From Paenibacillus sp. FSL R5-0766 (GTDB lineage Bacteria > Bacillota > Bacilli > Paenibacillales > Paenibacillaceae): a DNA stretch of 64,000 bases. The number at the start of each line of letters is the position of its first letter. The first letter of the stretch is position 1. The notes below the pieces were generated by a model. It made no database searches. It saw only the letters and a program-made list of their open reading frames with translations, and had not been told where the DNA came from. Of the stretch, positions 1 through 7,627 are shown piece by piece. The position numbers and the translations under genes were made by a program. Where the stretch lies: contig NZ_CP150227.1 of the NCBI RefSeq assembly GCF_037971845.1, forward strand, positions 4,650,001 to 4,714,000. Direction: 5' to 3'.

Positions 1-942
1 GTGGCGTTGTTCCTGCAATCGGCCATTGATATTGTCGTAGACAAGTTTTTGCTCATCGGTCAGAACCAGCGGTTCAGTCGCTTTGAACGTCCTGCCCTGA
101 TAAGGGTCACGAAAGACCTCAACGTCCTCGGTTGCGATTAATCCCTTTTCCTCAAGCCCTTTAATCGTCGCGGCCGATACCTGTAGTGTAGATAACACTT
201 CTTTCATCGGCATGGGTAGCAGTTCTTTCATTTCCAGCAAAAAAGCCAGAATCTCCTTCTGCCGCTGTGCTTTCGCCGGGAATGAAGCAAGTGCTTCCTG
301 AGCAGCAGCAATATCTACAGCCAGATCAACGGATTTCATCGTTTTTTTATTTAACTTGTCCTTGATGGCCTGACTTTCCAGCAGCACGCCACCAAGCAAT
401 AATTTCTTAATTAGTGCAGCATGATTGGGATATTTTCTACTCAGTTGTTGCAGCGGTACCTGACCCCGACTTTTGACAAAACGGATGATATCCTGCTGTA
501 CTTTCTCGGTCGTAGACTCTTCTCCCCAAACAAATAACACCTCATCATCCGGTTGTGCACCCGCCATCTGTCCATCAAGTGCATCTCCCAGCGAGATGTA
601 TCGCTCTGCTTTCCCTTTCAATGCCGTCGGCACCATGACCTGCAATGACAAAATCCGGTTACTGGCGTAACGTCCACTCATCCATTCGGCCAACTCAACC
701 AAATCCTTTGACAACGGGGGAACAATGTCCAGCAACTCCTGAATCTGCTTAAGCTTGAATGATTCCTCTCCGGTACGCGGCACAAGATCAATCACGAATC
801 CCTGCACCGTCCGATGACCAAAAGGTACACCCACCCGGCTGCCAATCTCGATCCATTCCCTCATCGATTCAGGTACCAGGTAATCAAACGGCCGGTCTGT
901 TTCCTTCACGGGAACATCGACTATGACCTTGGCAATCTCCAT
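1..942 (-). CDS. priA: Primosomal protein PriA, N-terminal part (runs off left edge)
   Basis: PriA is the replication-restart helicase that reloads the replisome at stalled forks. Reading the minus strand from an ATG at 942 gives 314 codons open to the window edge. The N-terminus (MEIAKVIVDVPV, then RPFDYLVPESM and GSRVGVPFGHRTVQGFV) is typical of the PriA 3'-DNA-binding domain, and the following 200 residues fit the winged-helix region. The last visible residues (LTDEQKLVYDNIN) lie just before where Walker A should start, so the ATPase core is outside the window. The start follows a GGGAGGAATTAGGAT ribosome binding site and lies 3 bases after the coaBC stop, so the two are cotranscribed, as in B. 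subtilis. The identification is secure for the part seen. Confidence 0.93.
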   Translation of the reverse strand, partial: MEIAKVIVDVPVKETDRPFDYLVPESMREWIEIGSRVGVPFGHRTVQGFVIDLVPRTGEESFKLKQIQELLDIVPPLSKDLVELAEWMSGRYASNRILSLQVMVPTALKGKAERYISLGDALDGQMAGAQPDDEVLFVWGEESTTEKVQQDIIRFVKSRGQVPLQQLSRKYPNHAALIKKLLLGGVLLESQAIKDKLNKKTMKSVDLAVDIAAAQEALASFPAKAQRQKEILAFLLEMKELLPMPMKEVLSTLQVSAATIKGLEEKGLIATEDVEVFRDPYQGRTFKATEPLVLTDEQKLVYDNINGRLQEQRH

Positions 943-945
943 ATC

Positions 946-2181
946 CTAATTCCTCCCGGCAATGCGCTCCGCCGCAATCCGGAGCAACCGCTGAGCCACA
1001 TCGTCCTTGGCCAACACTGGAAGCTCCTCCACCAAACCTTCCCGGTCATAGATATGTACCGCGTTGGTGTCTGTTCCAAATCCTGCACCCGTGCGGGTTA
1101 CATCATTGGCTACGATCAGATCACAGTTTTTCCGTTCCAATTTCTCACGTGCATACATCTCAACTGACTGAGTCTCCGCAGCAAAACCAATCAAAAACTG
1201 ATGGGTTTTCTGTTTGCCCAGTGTTTCAAGAATATCTATATTTTTAATAAGTTCGAGCGACAGCGTGTCGCCTTTCTTCTTGATCTTCTCGGTATAAACT
1301 TCCTTTGGACGATAATCGGCAACTGCCGCCGCCTTAACCACGATATCAGCATCGTCCCACTCGCGTGTTACCGCTTCATACATATCCTGTGCAGACTGTA
1401 CAGGAATCAACTCAACGTTCTCCGGTGGCTTGGCTTGGGTATTGCCCATAACCAATTTCACATCAGCCCCCAGATCACGCGCAGCTGCGGCTATGGCAAA
1501 TCCCATTTTGCCAGATGAATCGTTCGTAATATATCGTACTGGGTCAATGCGCTCAATCGTACCGCCAGCCGTAACAACAACCTTCTTGCCTTGTAACAAC
1601 GAAGCTTGTCCCTGCCGACTAATATCTGCAGATTCGCGCTGTTCAAAGAAACGTTCCACCACATCCACAATGCTCTCCGGTTCTTCCAGACGTCCCTTGC
1701 CCACATATCCACACGCAAGCAGACCTTCACCCGGTTCAATCATCATGGCGCCCCGTTCAACAAGCAGGTTCATATTATGCTTTACAGCTGGATGATCATA
1801 CATATGTACATTCATCGCTGGAGCAATCATGACAGGGGCTGTCGTGGCAAGAAGAGTTGTTGAGAGCATATCATCTGCCATGCCATGCGCCATCTTGGCA
1901 ATTACATTGGCTGTTGCCGGAGCAACCAGAACAAGATCAGCCAGATCGGCCAGATGAATATGAGATACGACTGCCGGTTCACGCTCATCAAATGTATCGG
2001 TATATACGGTGTTTCGGGTCAACGTTTGCAGCGTTAATTCGGTAATAAACTGTGTAGCGGAAGCTGTCATAATCACATGTACATCCGCTCCCTTTTGCAC
2101 CAGTCTGCTGCATAATGTTGCCGCTTTATAAGCCGCTATGCCGCCAGTCACACCAAGCACGATTTTTTTACCGTTCAACAT
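946..2181 (-). CDS. coaBC: Bifunctional phosphopantothenoylcysteine decarboxylase / synthase
   Basis: CoaBC makes 4'-phosphopantetheine for coenzyme A: the C-terminal CoaB half ligates cysteine to phosphopantothenate and the N-terminal flavin CoaC half decarboxylates the product. The CoaC half shows GVTGGIAAYKA, the SHIHLADLADLVLVAPATAN block with the catalytic His, PAMNVHMYDHP, and ACGYVGKGRLEEPE with the active-site Cys. The CoaB half begins near residue 198 (KKVVVTAGGTIERIDPVRY) and has KAAAVADYRP and the conserved EKIKKK lysines. Length, 411 residues, is normal. The ATG at 2181 follows GGGGGAAATAAAC. A hairpin between rpoZ and this gene suggests that it also has its own promoter or is read through. 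Confidence 0.96.
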   Translation of the reverse strand: MLNGKKIVLGVTGGIAAYKAATLCSRLVQKGADVHVIMTASATQFITELTLQTLTRNTVYTDTFDEREPAVVSHIHLADLADLVLVAPATANVIAKMAHGMADDMLSTTLLATTAPVMIAPAMNVHMYDHPAVKHNMNLLVERGAMMIEPGEGLLACGYVGKGRLEEPESIVDVVERFFEQRESADISRQGQASLLQGKKVVVTAGGTIERIDPVRYITNDSSGKMGFAIAAAARDLGADVKLVMGNTQAKPPENVELIPVQSAQDMYEAVTREWDDADIVVKAAAVADYRPKEVYTEKIKKKGDTLSLELIKNIDILETLGKQKTHQFLIGFAAETQSVEMYAREKLERKNCDLIVANDVTRTGAGFGTDTNAVHIYDREGLVEELPVLAKDDVAQRLLRIAAERIAGRN

Positions 2182-2244
2182 GTTTATTTCCCCCGATATT
2201 TATACGACGTCTAAAGAAGATTCCGTTAAAATATGCTTATTCGT

Positions 2245-2269
2245 AAAAAAATAACAACCTCGCGGTTGT
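2245..2269 (-). terminator. Rho-independent terminator after rpoZ
   Basis: On the minus strand ACAACC-GCGA-GGTTGT forms a short hairpin followed by TATTTTTTT. It lies between the rpoZ stop and coaBC, so it would end or attenuate the remA-gmk-rpoZ transcript before coaBC. Confidence 0.7.
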
Positions 2270-2319
2270 CAATTAATCCGGCTTGCGCCGTATGCAGTTG
2301 AAGAGCAGCCGCAGGCGGC

Positions 2320-2532
2320 TTACTCTTCTTCTTCGTCCTGTCCTTTGATGACAACGAGCAGGTCTCCATAGATTTCTTCCAGTGCAACGCCAACTTGTTT
2401 ATGGGATCTCGCACCTCTTAAATCCGTTTTTTCACCTTCACGTAGCTGTCTAGCCCGGCGGGAAGCAGCAACAACAAGGGAATACTTGCTGTCGACTTTG
2501 TTCATCATTTCATCAATAGAAGGATACAGCAT
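2320..2532 (-). CDS. rpoZ: DNA-directed RNA polymerase omega subunit
   Basis: Omega helps assemble and stabilise RNA polymerase by clamping the beta-prime C-terminus. The protein has 70 residues, [20 protein letters not shown] followed by [13 protein letters not shown], which is the classic omega N-terminal helix pair including the conserved RAR/RQL motif. It ends in an acidic DEEEE tail typical of Bacillales omega. The ATG at 2532 is preferred over an upstream GTG because it sits 9 bases after GAGGTG. It lies downstream of gmk, the order found in most Firmicutes. Confidence 0.95.
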   Translation of the reverse strand: MLYPSIDEMMNKVDSKYSLVVAASRRARQLREGEKTDLRGARSHKQVGVALEEIYGDLLVVIKGQDEEEE

Positions 2533-2689
2533 ATTAACAAACACCTCTTCGCATTAGTATAATCGCAAGTTGCCGCCTGACAGAACTGATGTGGCATGTC
2601 TTCACACCCGGGCATTCCGAGAAGGAGTGCTTCAGTATATGATATGACAACTGCCCCACTTATATCGCATTCTGCAGCGGCAAAAGGGA

Positions 2690-3262
2690 TTATTTATTGA
2701 TCTTACAATGTTCGGCGATTATGATGCTTTCTATTCTCTTGCACGCCAAATCAATTTCATCATTAACAACAGCGTAATCATACTGCTCCAGCAGACTGAT
2801 CTCATCAACCGCCACGGACATCCGGTGATCAATGGTCGCTTGGCTTTCGGTACCACGGCCCTGAATGCGATCTTTCAGCTCGTCCAATGAAGGAGGAAGC
2901 AGGAAAACAAAGATCCCTTCCGGGAATTTCTCTTTCACTTTTAACGCGCCTTGAACCTCAATCTCCAGAATGATGTCGCGGCCTTCGTTAATCGTTTTCT
3001 CTACAAAATCACGCGGTGTTCCGTAATAATTACCAACATACTCCGCATGTTCCAACAATTGATCTTCAGCAATCATGTTCTGGAACTCTTCATGACTTCT
3101 GAAGAAATAGTTCACACCATGTTCTTCACCCAGACGAGGCTGACGGGTTGTTGCCGATACGGAATAGATCAATTCCGGCACCCGTTTGCGCAAAGCGCTG
3201 CATACAGTACCCTTCCCGACCCCAGATGGGCCGGACAACACTACCAGTAATCCCTTAGACAT
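2690..3262 (-). CDS. gmk: Guanylate kinase
   Basis: Gmk phosphorylates GMP and dGMP to the diphosphates in the cytoplasm. The 190-residue protein begins [20 protein letters not shown], with Walker A at GPSGVGKG. Next come the GMP-binding [19 protein letters not shown] and [13 protein letters not shown] blocks and the [11 protein letters not shown] segment, all diagnostic of guanylate kinase. An upstream in-frame extension exists, but the ATG at 3262 follows GGAG with 7-base spacing and matches family N-termini. It lies just downstream of remA in a cluster also seen in B. subtilis. Confidence 0.96.
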   Translation of the reverse strand: MSKGLLVVLSGPSGVGKGTVCSALRKRVPELIYSVSATTRQPRLGEEHGVNYFFRSHEEFQNMIAEDQLLEHAEYVGNYYGTPRDFVEKTINEGRDIILEIEVQGALKVKEKFPEGIFVFLLPPSLDELKDRIQGRGTESQATIDHRMSVAVDEISLLEQYDYAVVNDEIDLACKRIESIIIAEHCKINK

Positions 3263-3275
3263 ATTACACTCCATT

Positions 3276-3536
3276 TTATTCGTCGTTATCATCATCTTTC
3301 GAAGAAAGACGATGGGCGACCGTCTCAGGCTGAACTGCAGACAAAATGACATGATCGCTATCCGTAATAATTACGGCACGAGTACGTCTTCCGTACGTTG
3401 CATCAATCAGCATGTGACGATCTCTTGCCTCTTGTATAATTCTCTTGATCGGCGCCGATTCCGGACTCACGATGGATATAATCCGGTTCGCCGATACGAT
3501 GTTACCGAATCCAATGTTAATGAGTTTGATTGCCAT
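3276..3536 (-). CDS. remA: RemA/DUF370 extracellular-matrix regulatory protein
   Basis: RemA is a small DNA-binding activator of biofilm-matrix and osmoprotectant genes in B. subtilis, where it forms ring oligomers. The 86-residue product starts [20 protein letters not shown] and continues with [19 protein letters not shown], which matches the DUF370 family closely. The start at 3536 follows GGGGGAAGAACCTGATT; an upstream in-frame ATG lacks a good site. It sits between yicC and gmk, the conserved position of ylzA/remA. Its target genes are not visible here. Confidence 0.92.
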   Translation of the reverse strand: MAIKLINIGFGNIVSANRIISIVSPESAPIKRIIQEARDRHMLIDATYGRRTRAVIITDSDHVILSAVQPETVAHRLSSKDDDNDE

Positions 3537-3587
3537 AATCAGGTTCTTCCCCCTATACATGCGACTCTTTTGCCGAAATATGGCTGT

Positions 3588-4487
3588 TCATTCGATATTC
3601 GCCGCTTGCTCGCGAATCTTCTCCAGCTCTGCCTTCATCTCGACAACACGATTCACCAGAGCCAAATGGTTGGCTTTTGATCCAATCGTATTGACTTCCC
3701 GATTCATCTCTTGAATTAGAAAGTCCAACTTACGACCTACGGGTTCATCACTCTTCAGCAGTTCCCTGCTCTGTCCAAAGTGACTCTGTAGACGCGTAAG
3801 CTCCTCTTCTATGTTAGAACGATCGGCAAACATTGCAATTTCCATACCCAATTTATGCTCATCAAAAGGGAAAGAGCCTTCTTCCTGCATTTCCGTAAGC
3901 CTCTGTCTTAGCTTGTTGCGGTAATCACTTACCACAGTCGGTGCAAGATCAAGCATCTCGGTATGCAGTGACTCCAGACGGGTAATCCGCCGTTCCAGAT
4001 CACTGGCCAGATGAAGACCCTCGCGAGCGCGCATCTGTTCAAGGCTGGACAGAGCCTCTTTCAATCCTTCCTGCAGAACTCGCTCCCATTCGTCCTTCTG
4101 CTCTTCGGGAATGGAACTTGTCCCATCCGAATGAACCATGACGTCCGGCAGACCAAGCATATCCACAATACTTGGTTTGCCCTGCATTCCATATTGGGTC
4201 TCCAGTTGCTCTGCAGCCTGCAGATAGGCCCTGACCGTCTGTTCATTCAGAACAGCGGGAAGAGCCTGGTCTTCCTCTTTTTCTTTCATTACATAAACAT
4301 CAATCCGCCCACGTTTCAAACGACTCTGTACGATTTTCCTCAAACCGTCTTCATAATACGTCCACTCTCTTGGCAGACGCATCATCACTTCGCAATAACG
4401 ATGATTAACAGATTTGATCTCTAATTGTACCTTATAGCCGCCAAAATGAAAGGCGGATTGACCGTATCCGGTCATACTGAATGACAT
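3588..4487 (-). CDS. YicC family endoribonuclease-like protein
   Basis: YicC/YloC proteins are conserved stress-linked proteins; E. coli YicC has been described as an endoribonuclease acting on small RNAs. The sequence begins MSFSMTGYGQSAF and has EIKSVNHRYCEVMMRLPREW, both diagnostic of the family. A DUF1732-type C-terminus follows, with DRSNIEEELTRLQSH, GRKLDFLIQEMNREVNTIGSK and a coiled-coil end. Three closely spaced start codons exist (GTG 4496, ATG 4493, ATG 4487); I chose the last because the GGATG site precedes it and family members start with M-x-x-SMTG. It is 19 bases from the upstream yitJ-like gene, so cotranscription is likely. Confidence 0.9.
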   Translation of the reverse strand: MSFSMTGYGQSAFHFGGYKVQLEIKSVNHRYCEVMMRLPREWTYYEDGLRKIVQSRLKRGRIDVYVMKEKEEDQALPAVLNEQTVRAYLQAAEQLETQYGMQGKPSIVDMLGLPDVMVHSDGTSSIPEEQKDEWERVLQEGLKEALSSLEQMRAREGLHLASDLERRITRLESLHTEMLDLAPTVVSDYRNKLRQRLTEMQEEGSFPFDEHKLGMEIAMFADRSNIEEELTRLQSHFGQSRELLKSDEPVGRKLDFLIQEMNREVNTIGSKANHLALVNRVVEMKAELEKIREQAANIE

Positions 4488-4506
4488 CGGCATCACATCC
4501 GTTTTA

Positions 4507-6396
4507 CTATTGTAATTGATTATTAGGGTTGAAACAAGTAGGACATTGATGCTCCGACTTCTCCCATACGTATTGAGTCAGTTCGGCCGTCATCCCGTAG
4601 AACATAAACGGTGTCATGAGATAGATGCCTTTGAAATGTGCTGTTGCTACATCCAGCAGTTCTTTGGCAATTTTTACCCCCATTGCACGGCCTTCTTCGC
4701 CTTCCAGACCTGCCATGCGGGAACGCACTTCATCTGAAAGCTGAATTCCGGGAACCTCGTTGTGCAGATACTCTGCATTCCGTCCACTCGCTAGCGGCAT
4801 TACACCTACAAAAATGGGCACATCCAGATGTTTGGTCGCTTCGTGCATTGCTACAATCAACTCAGGATCATAGATCGGTTGTGTCATGATGTAATCAGCG
4901 CCAGAGGCAATTTTCTTCTCCAGACGTTGTACAGCTTTCTCCAAATATTTCACATTGGGATTAAATGCTGCTCCGATGACAAAACCCGCTTTTTGCTTCA
5001 GCGGTTTACCTGAGAAAGCCACTCCATCGTTCAACTGTTTGATCATGCGTATGATTTCAAAAGAAGTCAGATCGTATACCGAGCTTGAACCCGGCAGATC
5101 ACCAAATCTTGCAGGATCTCCTGTTACAGCCAATACATGATTAATGCCCAGAGCATCAAACCCCATCATGTGGGACTGCGTTCCAATCAGATTCCGGTCA
5201 CGGCAGGCAATATGCACCAGTGGACGAAGGCCCGTGCGATCCTGAACGAGGTGACCCAGCGCCATGTTGCTCATGCGTGTAACCGCGAGTGAATTATCCG
5301 CCAGTGTCAGGGCATCAGCTCCTGCTGCTTTTAATGTCTCGGCACCTTTCATGAACTTGGCAATGTCCAAGTCACGCGGCGGGTCAAGTTCAACGATAAC
5401 GGTGTGACGATGCTTGACCAGATCAACAATCGTAGGCTGTCCGCCACGTCCGGAACGCTCATCCACATGTTCATGCAACACAATACGCGGTTTGGACTCT
5501 GACGGATCAGGCTCCAGAATGGGCGAAGGCACATAGTCAGCAAGCGCCTCCTTCATAGCGGTAATATGATCAGGTGTCGTACCACAGCAACCGCCGATAA
5601 TACGAGCACCCAGTTCGGCAAATTGCACTGCCGTCTGACCAAAGTACTCCGGAGTCGCACCATAACGGAACTGACCATCCACATAATCTGCGGCACCCGC
5701 GTTCGGGTAGACGGACATTGGAATACCAATTCGTCCCGAGACGGTTTCCATGGCACGCATAATTCCGTTTGGACCTGAGCGACAGTTAAAACCAATGACG
5801 TCCGCCCCCTGCTCCCGCATGATCCGGAAGGCTTCAGGCATTGTATATCCGTCCAGTGTATGCCCTACATCCTCTACCGCGAACTGTCCAATCACGGGCA
5901 GATCACTCAGCTTGCGCGCTTGCAAAAGGGCAATATCCATTTCCTCGATATCATAGAAGGTTTCAAGCAAAATGCCATCCACGCCTTCATCAAGCAGTGC
6001 AAAGATCTGTTGTTGATAAAAGCGTTTCAGTTCACTCGTTGACACGTTTGTCCGCTTGCCACCTCGAATGGAACCAACTGCACCAAGCACATAACCGGTA
6101 TCCCCAGCTACCTCTTTGGCAATGCGTACGCCGGCACGGTTCACGTCCTCCACCTTGGACTCCAGACCGAACTTGGACAACTTGTCGTAATTGGCAGAAT
6201 ACGTATTTGTTTCAAATATTTCTGTACCTGCATCCCGATAACGGCGATGTACATCCGCCACTACTTCAGGTGAAATCAAGTTTAATTCTTCATATGAAAT
6301 CCCCACCGGGAACCCCATTTGGTACAGAAATGTTCCCATGGCCCCATCTCCAACGAGAACCCGTTCCTGCATAACTTTGCGCAAATCCGCCTTCAT
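4507..6396 (-). CDS. yitJ: Bifunctional homocysteine S-methyltransferase / methylenetetrahydrofolate reductase
   Basis: This fusion carries a homocysteine methyltransferase (about residues 1-290) and a MetF-type 5,10-methylene-THF reductase (about 325-620). The first half has GDGAMGTFLYQMG, the zinc-ligand GFNCRSGP, and IIGGCCGTTPDHI with the Cys pair. The second half has TVIVELDPPRDLD, ALTLADNS, LAVTGDPARFGD and IMTQPIYD, which fit a TIM-barrel flavin enzyme. Length (629) matches B. subtilis YitJ. The ATG at 6396 follows GGGGGGAAATGGG. In B. subtilis yitJ is under a SAM-I riboswitch; I could not find one in the 180-base leader here. Lying directly upstream of yicC is unlike B. subtilis. Confidence 0.93.
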   Translation of the reverse strand: MKADLRKVMQERVLVGDGAMGTFLYQMGFPVGISYEELNLISPEVVADVHRRYRDAGTEIFETNTYSANYDKLSKFGLESKVEDVNRAGVRIAKEVAGDTGYVLGAVGSIRGGKRTNVSTSELKRFYQQQIFALLDEGVDGILLETFYDIEEMDIALLQARKLSDLPVIGQFAVEDVGHTLDGYTMPEAFRIMREQGADVIGFNCRSGPNGIMRAMETVSGRIGIPMSVYPNAGAADYVDGQFRYGATPEYFGQTAVQFAELGARIIGGCCGTTPDHITAMKEALADYVPSPILEPDPSESKPRIVLHEHVDERSGRGGQPTIVDLVKHRHTVIVELDPPRDLDIAKFMKGAETLKAAGADALTLADNSLAVTRMSNMALGHLVQDRTGLRPLVHIACRDRNLIGTQSHMMGFDALGINHVLAVTGDPARFGDLPGSSSVYDLTSFEIIRMIKQLNDGVAFSGKPLKQKAGFVIGAAFNPNVKYLEKAVQRLEKKIASGADYIMTQPIYDPELIVAMHEATKHLDVPIFVGVMPLASGRNAEYLHNEVPGIQLSDEVRSRMAGLEGEEGRAMGVKIAKELLDVATAHFKGIYLMTPFMFYGMTAELTQYVWEKSEHQCPTCFNPNNQLQ

Positions 6397-6564
6397 CCCA
6401 TTTCCCCCCGCCTAGCTGTGATCATTTACATACTAATGTAACACAAAAAACGCTAAAAAACGAAGAAAAACACAGGTTTTTAATGAGTATCCAGCTCATA
6501 TGGACTTTCTTGCCATACAGCCCCCAATATGTCTCTGTACAGGAGACACGACCTATCCTTTTTG

Positions 6565-6592
6565 ACAAAAAAAGAGGCCCACAGGCCCCTTT
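6565..6592 (-). terminator. Terminator after dapF
   Basis: The minus strand reads AAGGGGCC-TGTG-GGCCTCTT followed by TTTTTG, a compact GC-rich hairpin with U-tract placed 20 bases after the dapF stop. Confidence 0.85.
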
Positions 6593-6610
6593 GGTTAAAC
6601 CTTTCACTTT

Positions 6611-7444
6611 TTATGAAGTGATTCCTTTAAAAACAACTTCAGCAGGTCCAGTCATGTACACATGATTGTCAGCTTCATTCCACTCAATGTGGAGATCCCC
6701 ACCCTTGAGGCTGATGACAGCTGTACGATCTGTATGTCCGTTCAGGACAGAGGATACCAGTGTCGCACAAGCTCCGGTTCCACAAGCAAGTGTTGGACCC
6801 GCTCCGCGTTCCCATACACGCATGTCCACATATCCACGGTCACGAACTGTGGCGAATTCCACATTGATTTTTTTTGGAAACATCGGATGCACTTCAAGAA
6901 GGGGTCCCCAAGTCGTGAGGTCAAAATTCACAGCGTCATCTACATAGATAACCGCATGTGGGTTACCCATGGATACGGCAGTGAATTTGAACGCATGTCC
7001 ATTCGCTTCAATGTAGTGATCAACCACCGGGTTGGCATCCACCGTTGTAGGCACTTGAAGACCATTCAAGATCGGCTCACCCATGTCGACACGTACCGTT
7101 TCCACTTTACCATCACGAATGTTGAGACTCACAGGTTGTACCCCTGCACCAATCGTTTCAATGGTGATCTGCTCCTGGTTCACGTGACCATGATCGTATA
7201 CGTATTTGGATACACAGCGAATGGCATTACCGCACTGCTCTGCTTCCGAACCGTCCGAATTCATGATACGCATCTGAAAGTCCGCTTTCTCCGAAGGCAG
7301 TATATAAACCAGACCATCCGCACCGATGCCAAAGAAACGGTTGCACCATTTCACAGCCAGTTCTGCCGCATCTGCCGGAAGCTCCTTTTCACCAAATACA
7401 ACGATAAAATCGTTACCAAGTCCATGCATTTTCGTAAATTCCAT
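6611..7444 (-). CDS. dapF: Diaminopimelate epimerase
   Basis: DapF converts LL- to meso-diaminopimelate, feeding peptidoglycan and lysine synthesis. The 277-residue protein starts MEFTKMHGLGNDF. Both catalytic cysteines are visible, in AEQCGNAIRC and GPTLACGTGACATL, together with MGNPHAVIYV and AGPTLACG family signatures. The upstream in-frame extension to 7531 is rejected because AAGGAGTGGGCAAGATT precedes the ATG at 7444. Terminators on both sides suggest it is transcribed alone. Confidence 0.96.
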   Translation of the reverse strand: MEFTKMHGLGNDFIVVFGEKELPADAAELAVKWCNRFFGIGADGLVYILPSEKADFQMRIMNSDGSEAEQCGNAIRCVSKYVYDHGHVNQEQITIETIGAGVQPVSLNIRDGKVETVRVDMGEPILNGLQVPTTVDANPVVDHYIEANGHAFKFTAVSMGNPHAVIYVDDAVNFDLTTWGPLLEVHPMFPKKINVEFATVRDRGYVDMRVWERGAGPTLACGTGACATLVSSVLNGHTDRTAVISLKGGDLHIEWNEADNHVYMTGPAEVVFKGITS

Positions 7445-7536
7445 AATCTTGCCCACTCCTTTTGGCAGTCTGCTGCCAAAGCTATATTCTTGCTCTTCTA
7501 CAGGATTACCATAGAAATTCATATTCAACATTTACA

Positions 7537-7595
7537 CAAAAAAGCTATCCTGCAAAAATGCCAAAGCTTCCGCTTTGAATCATTTTGAGGATAGC
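7537..7595 (-). terminator. Terminator after the Ca2+ ATPase gene
   Basis: GCTATCCT pairs with AGGATAGC across a loop that holds its own AAAGC/GCTTT hairpin, followed by TTTTTTGTG on the minus strand. It lies between the ATPase stop and dapF. Confidence 0.8.
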
Positions 7596-7627
7596 ATAAC
7601 GAAATGGGTCAGTAAAAGGTATTGATT

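Noticed and set aside
6397..6564. SAM-I riboswitch expected before the yitJ-type gene
   Set aside because: I looked for the conserved S-box core and kink-turn text on the minus strand and did not find them; only a TGTCTC/GAGACA hairpin is present.
6662..7588. 308-codon frame opposite dapF
   Set aside because: It is a complement shadow of a clear DapF gene.
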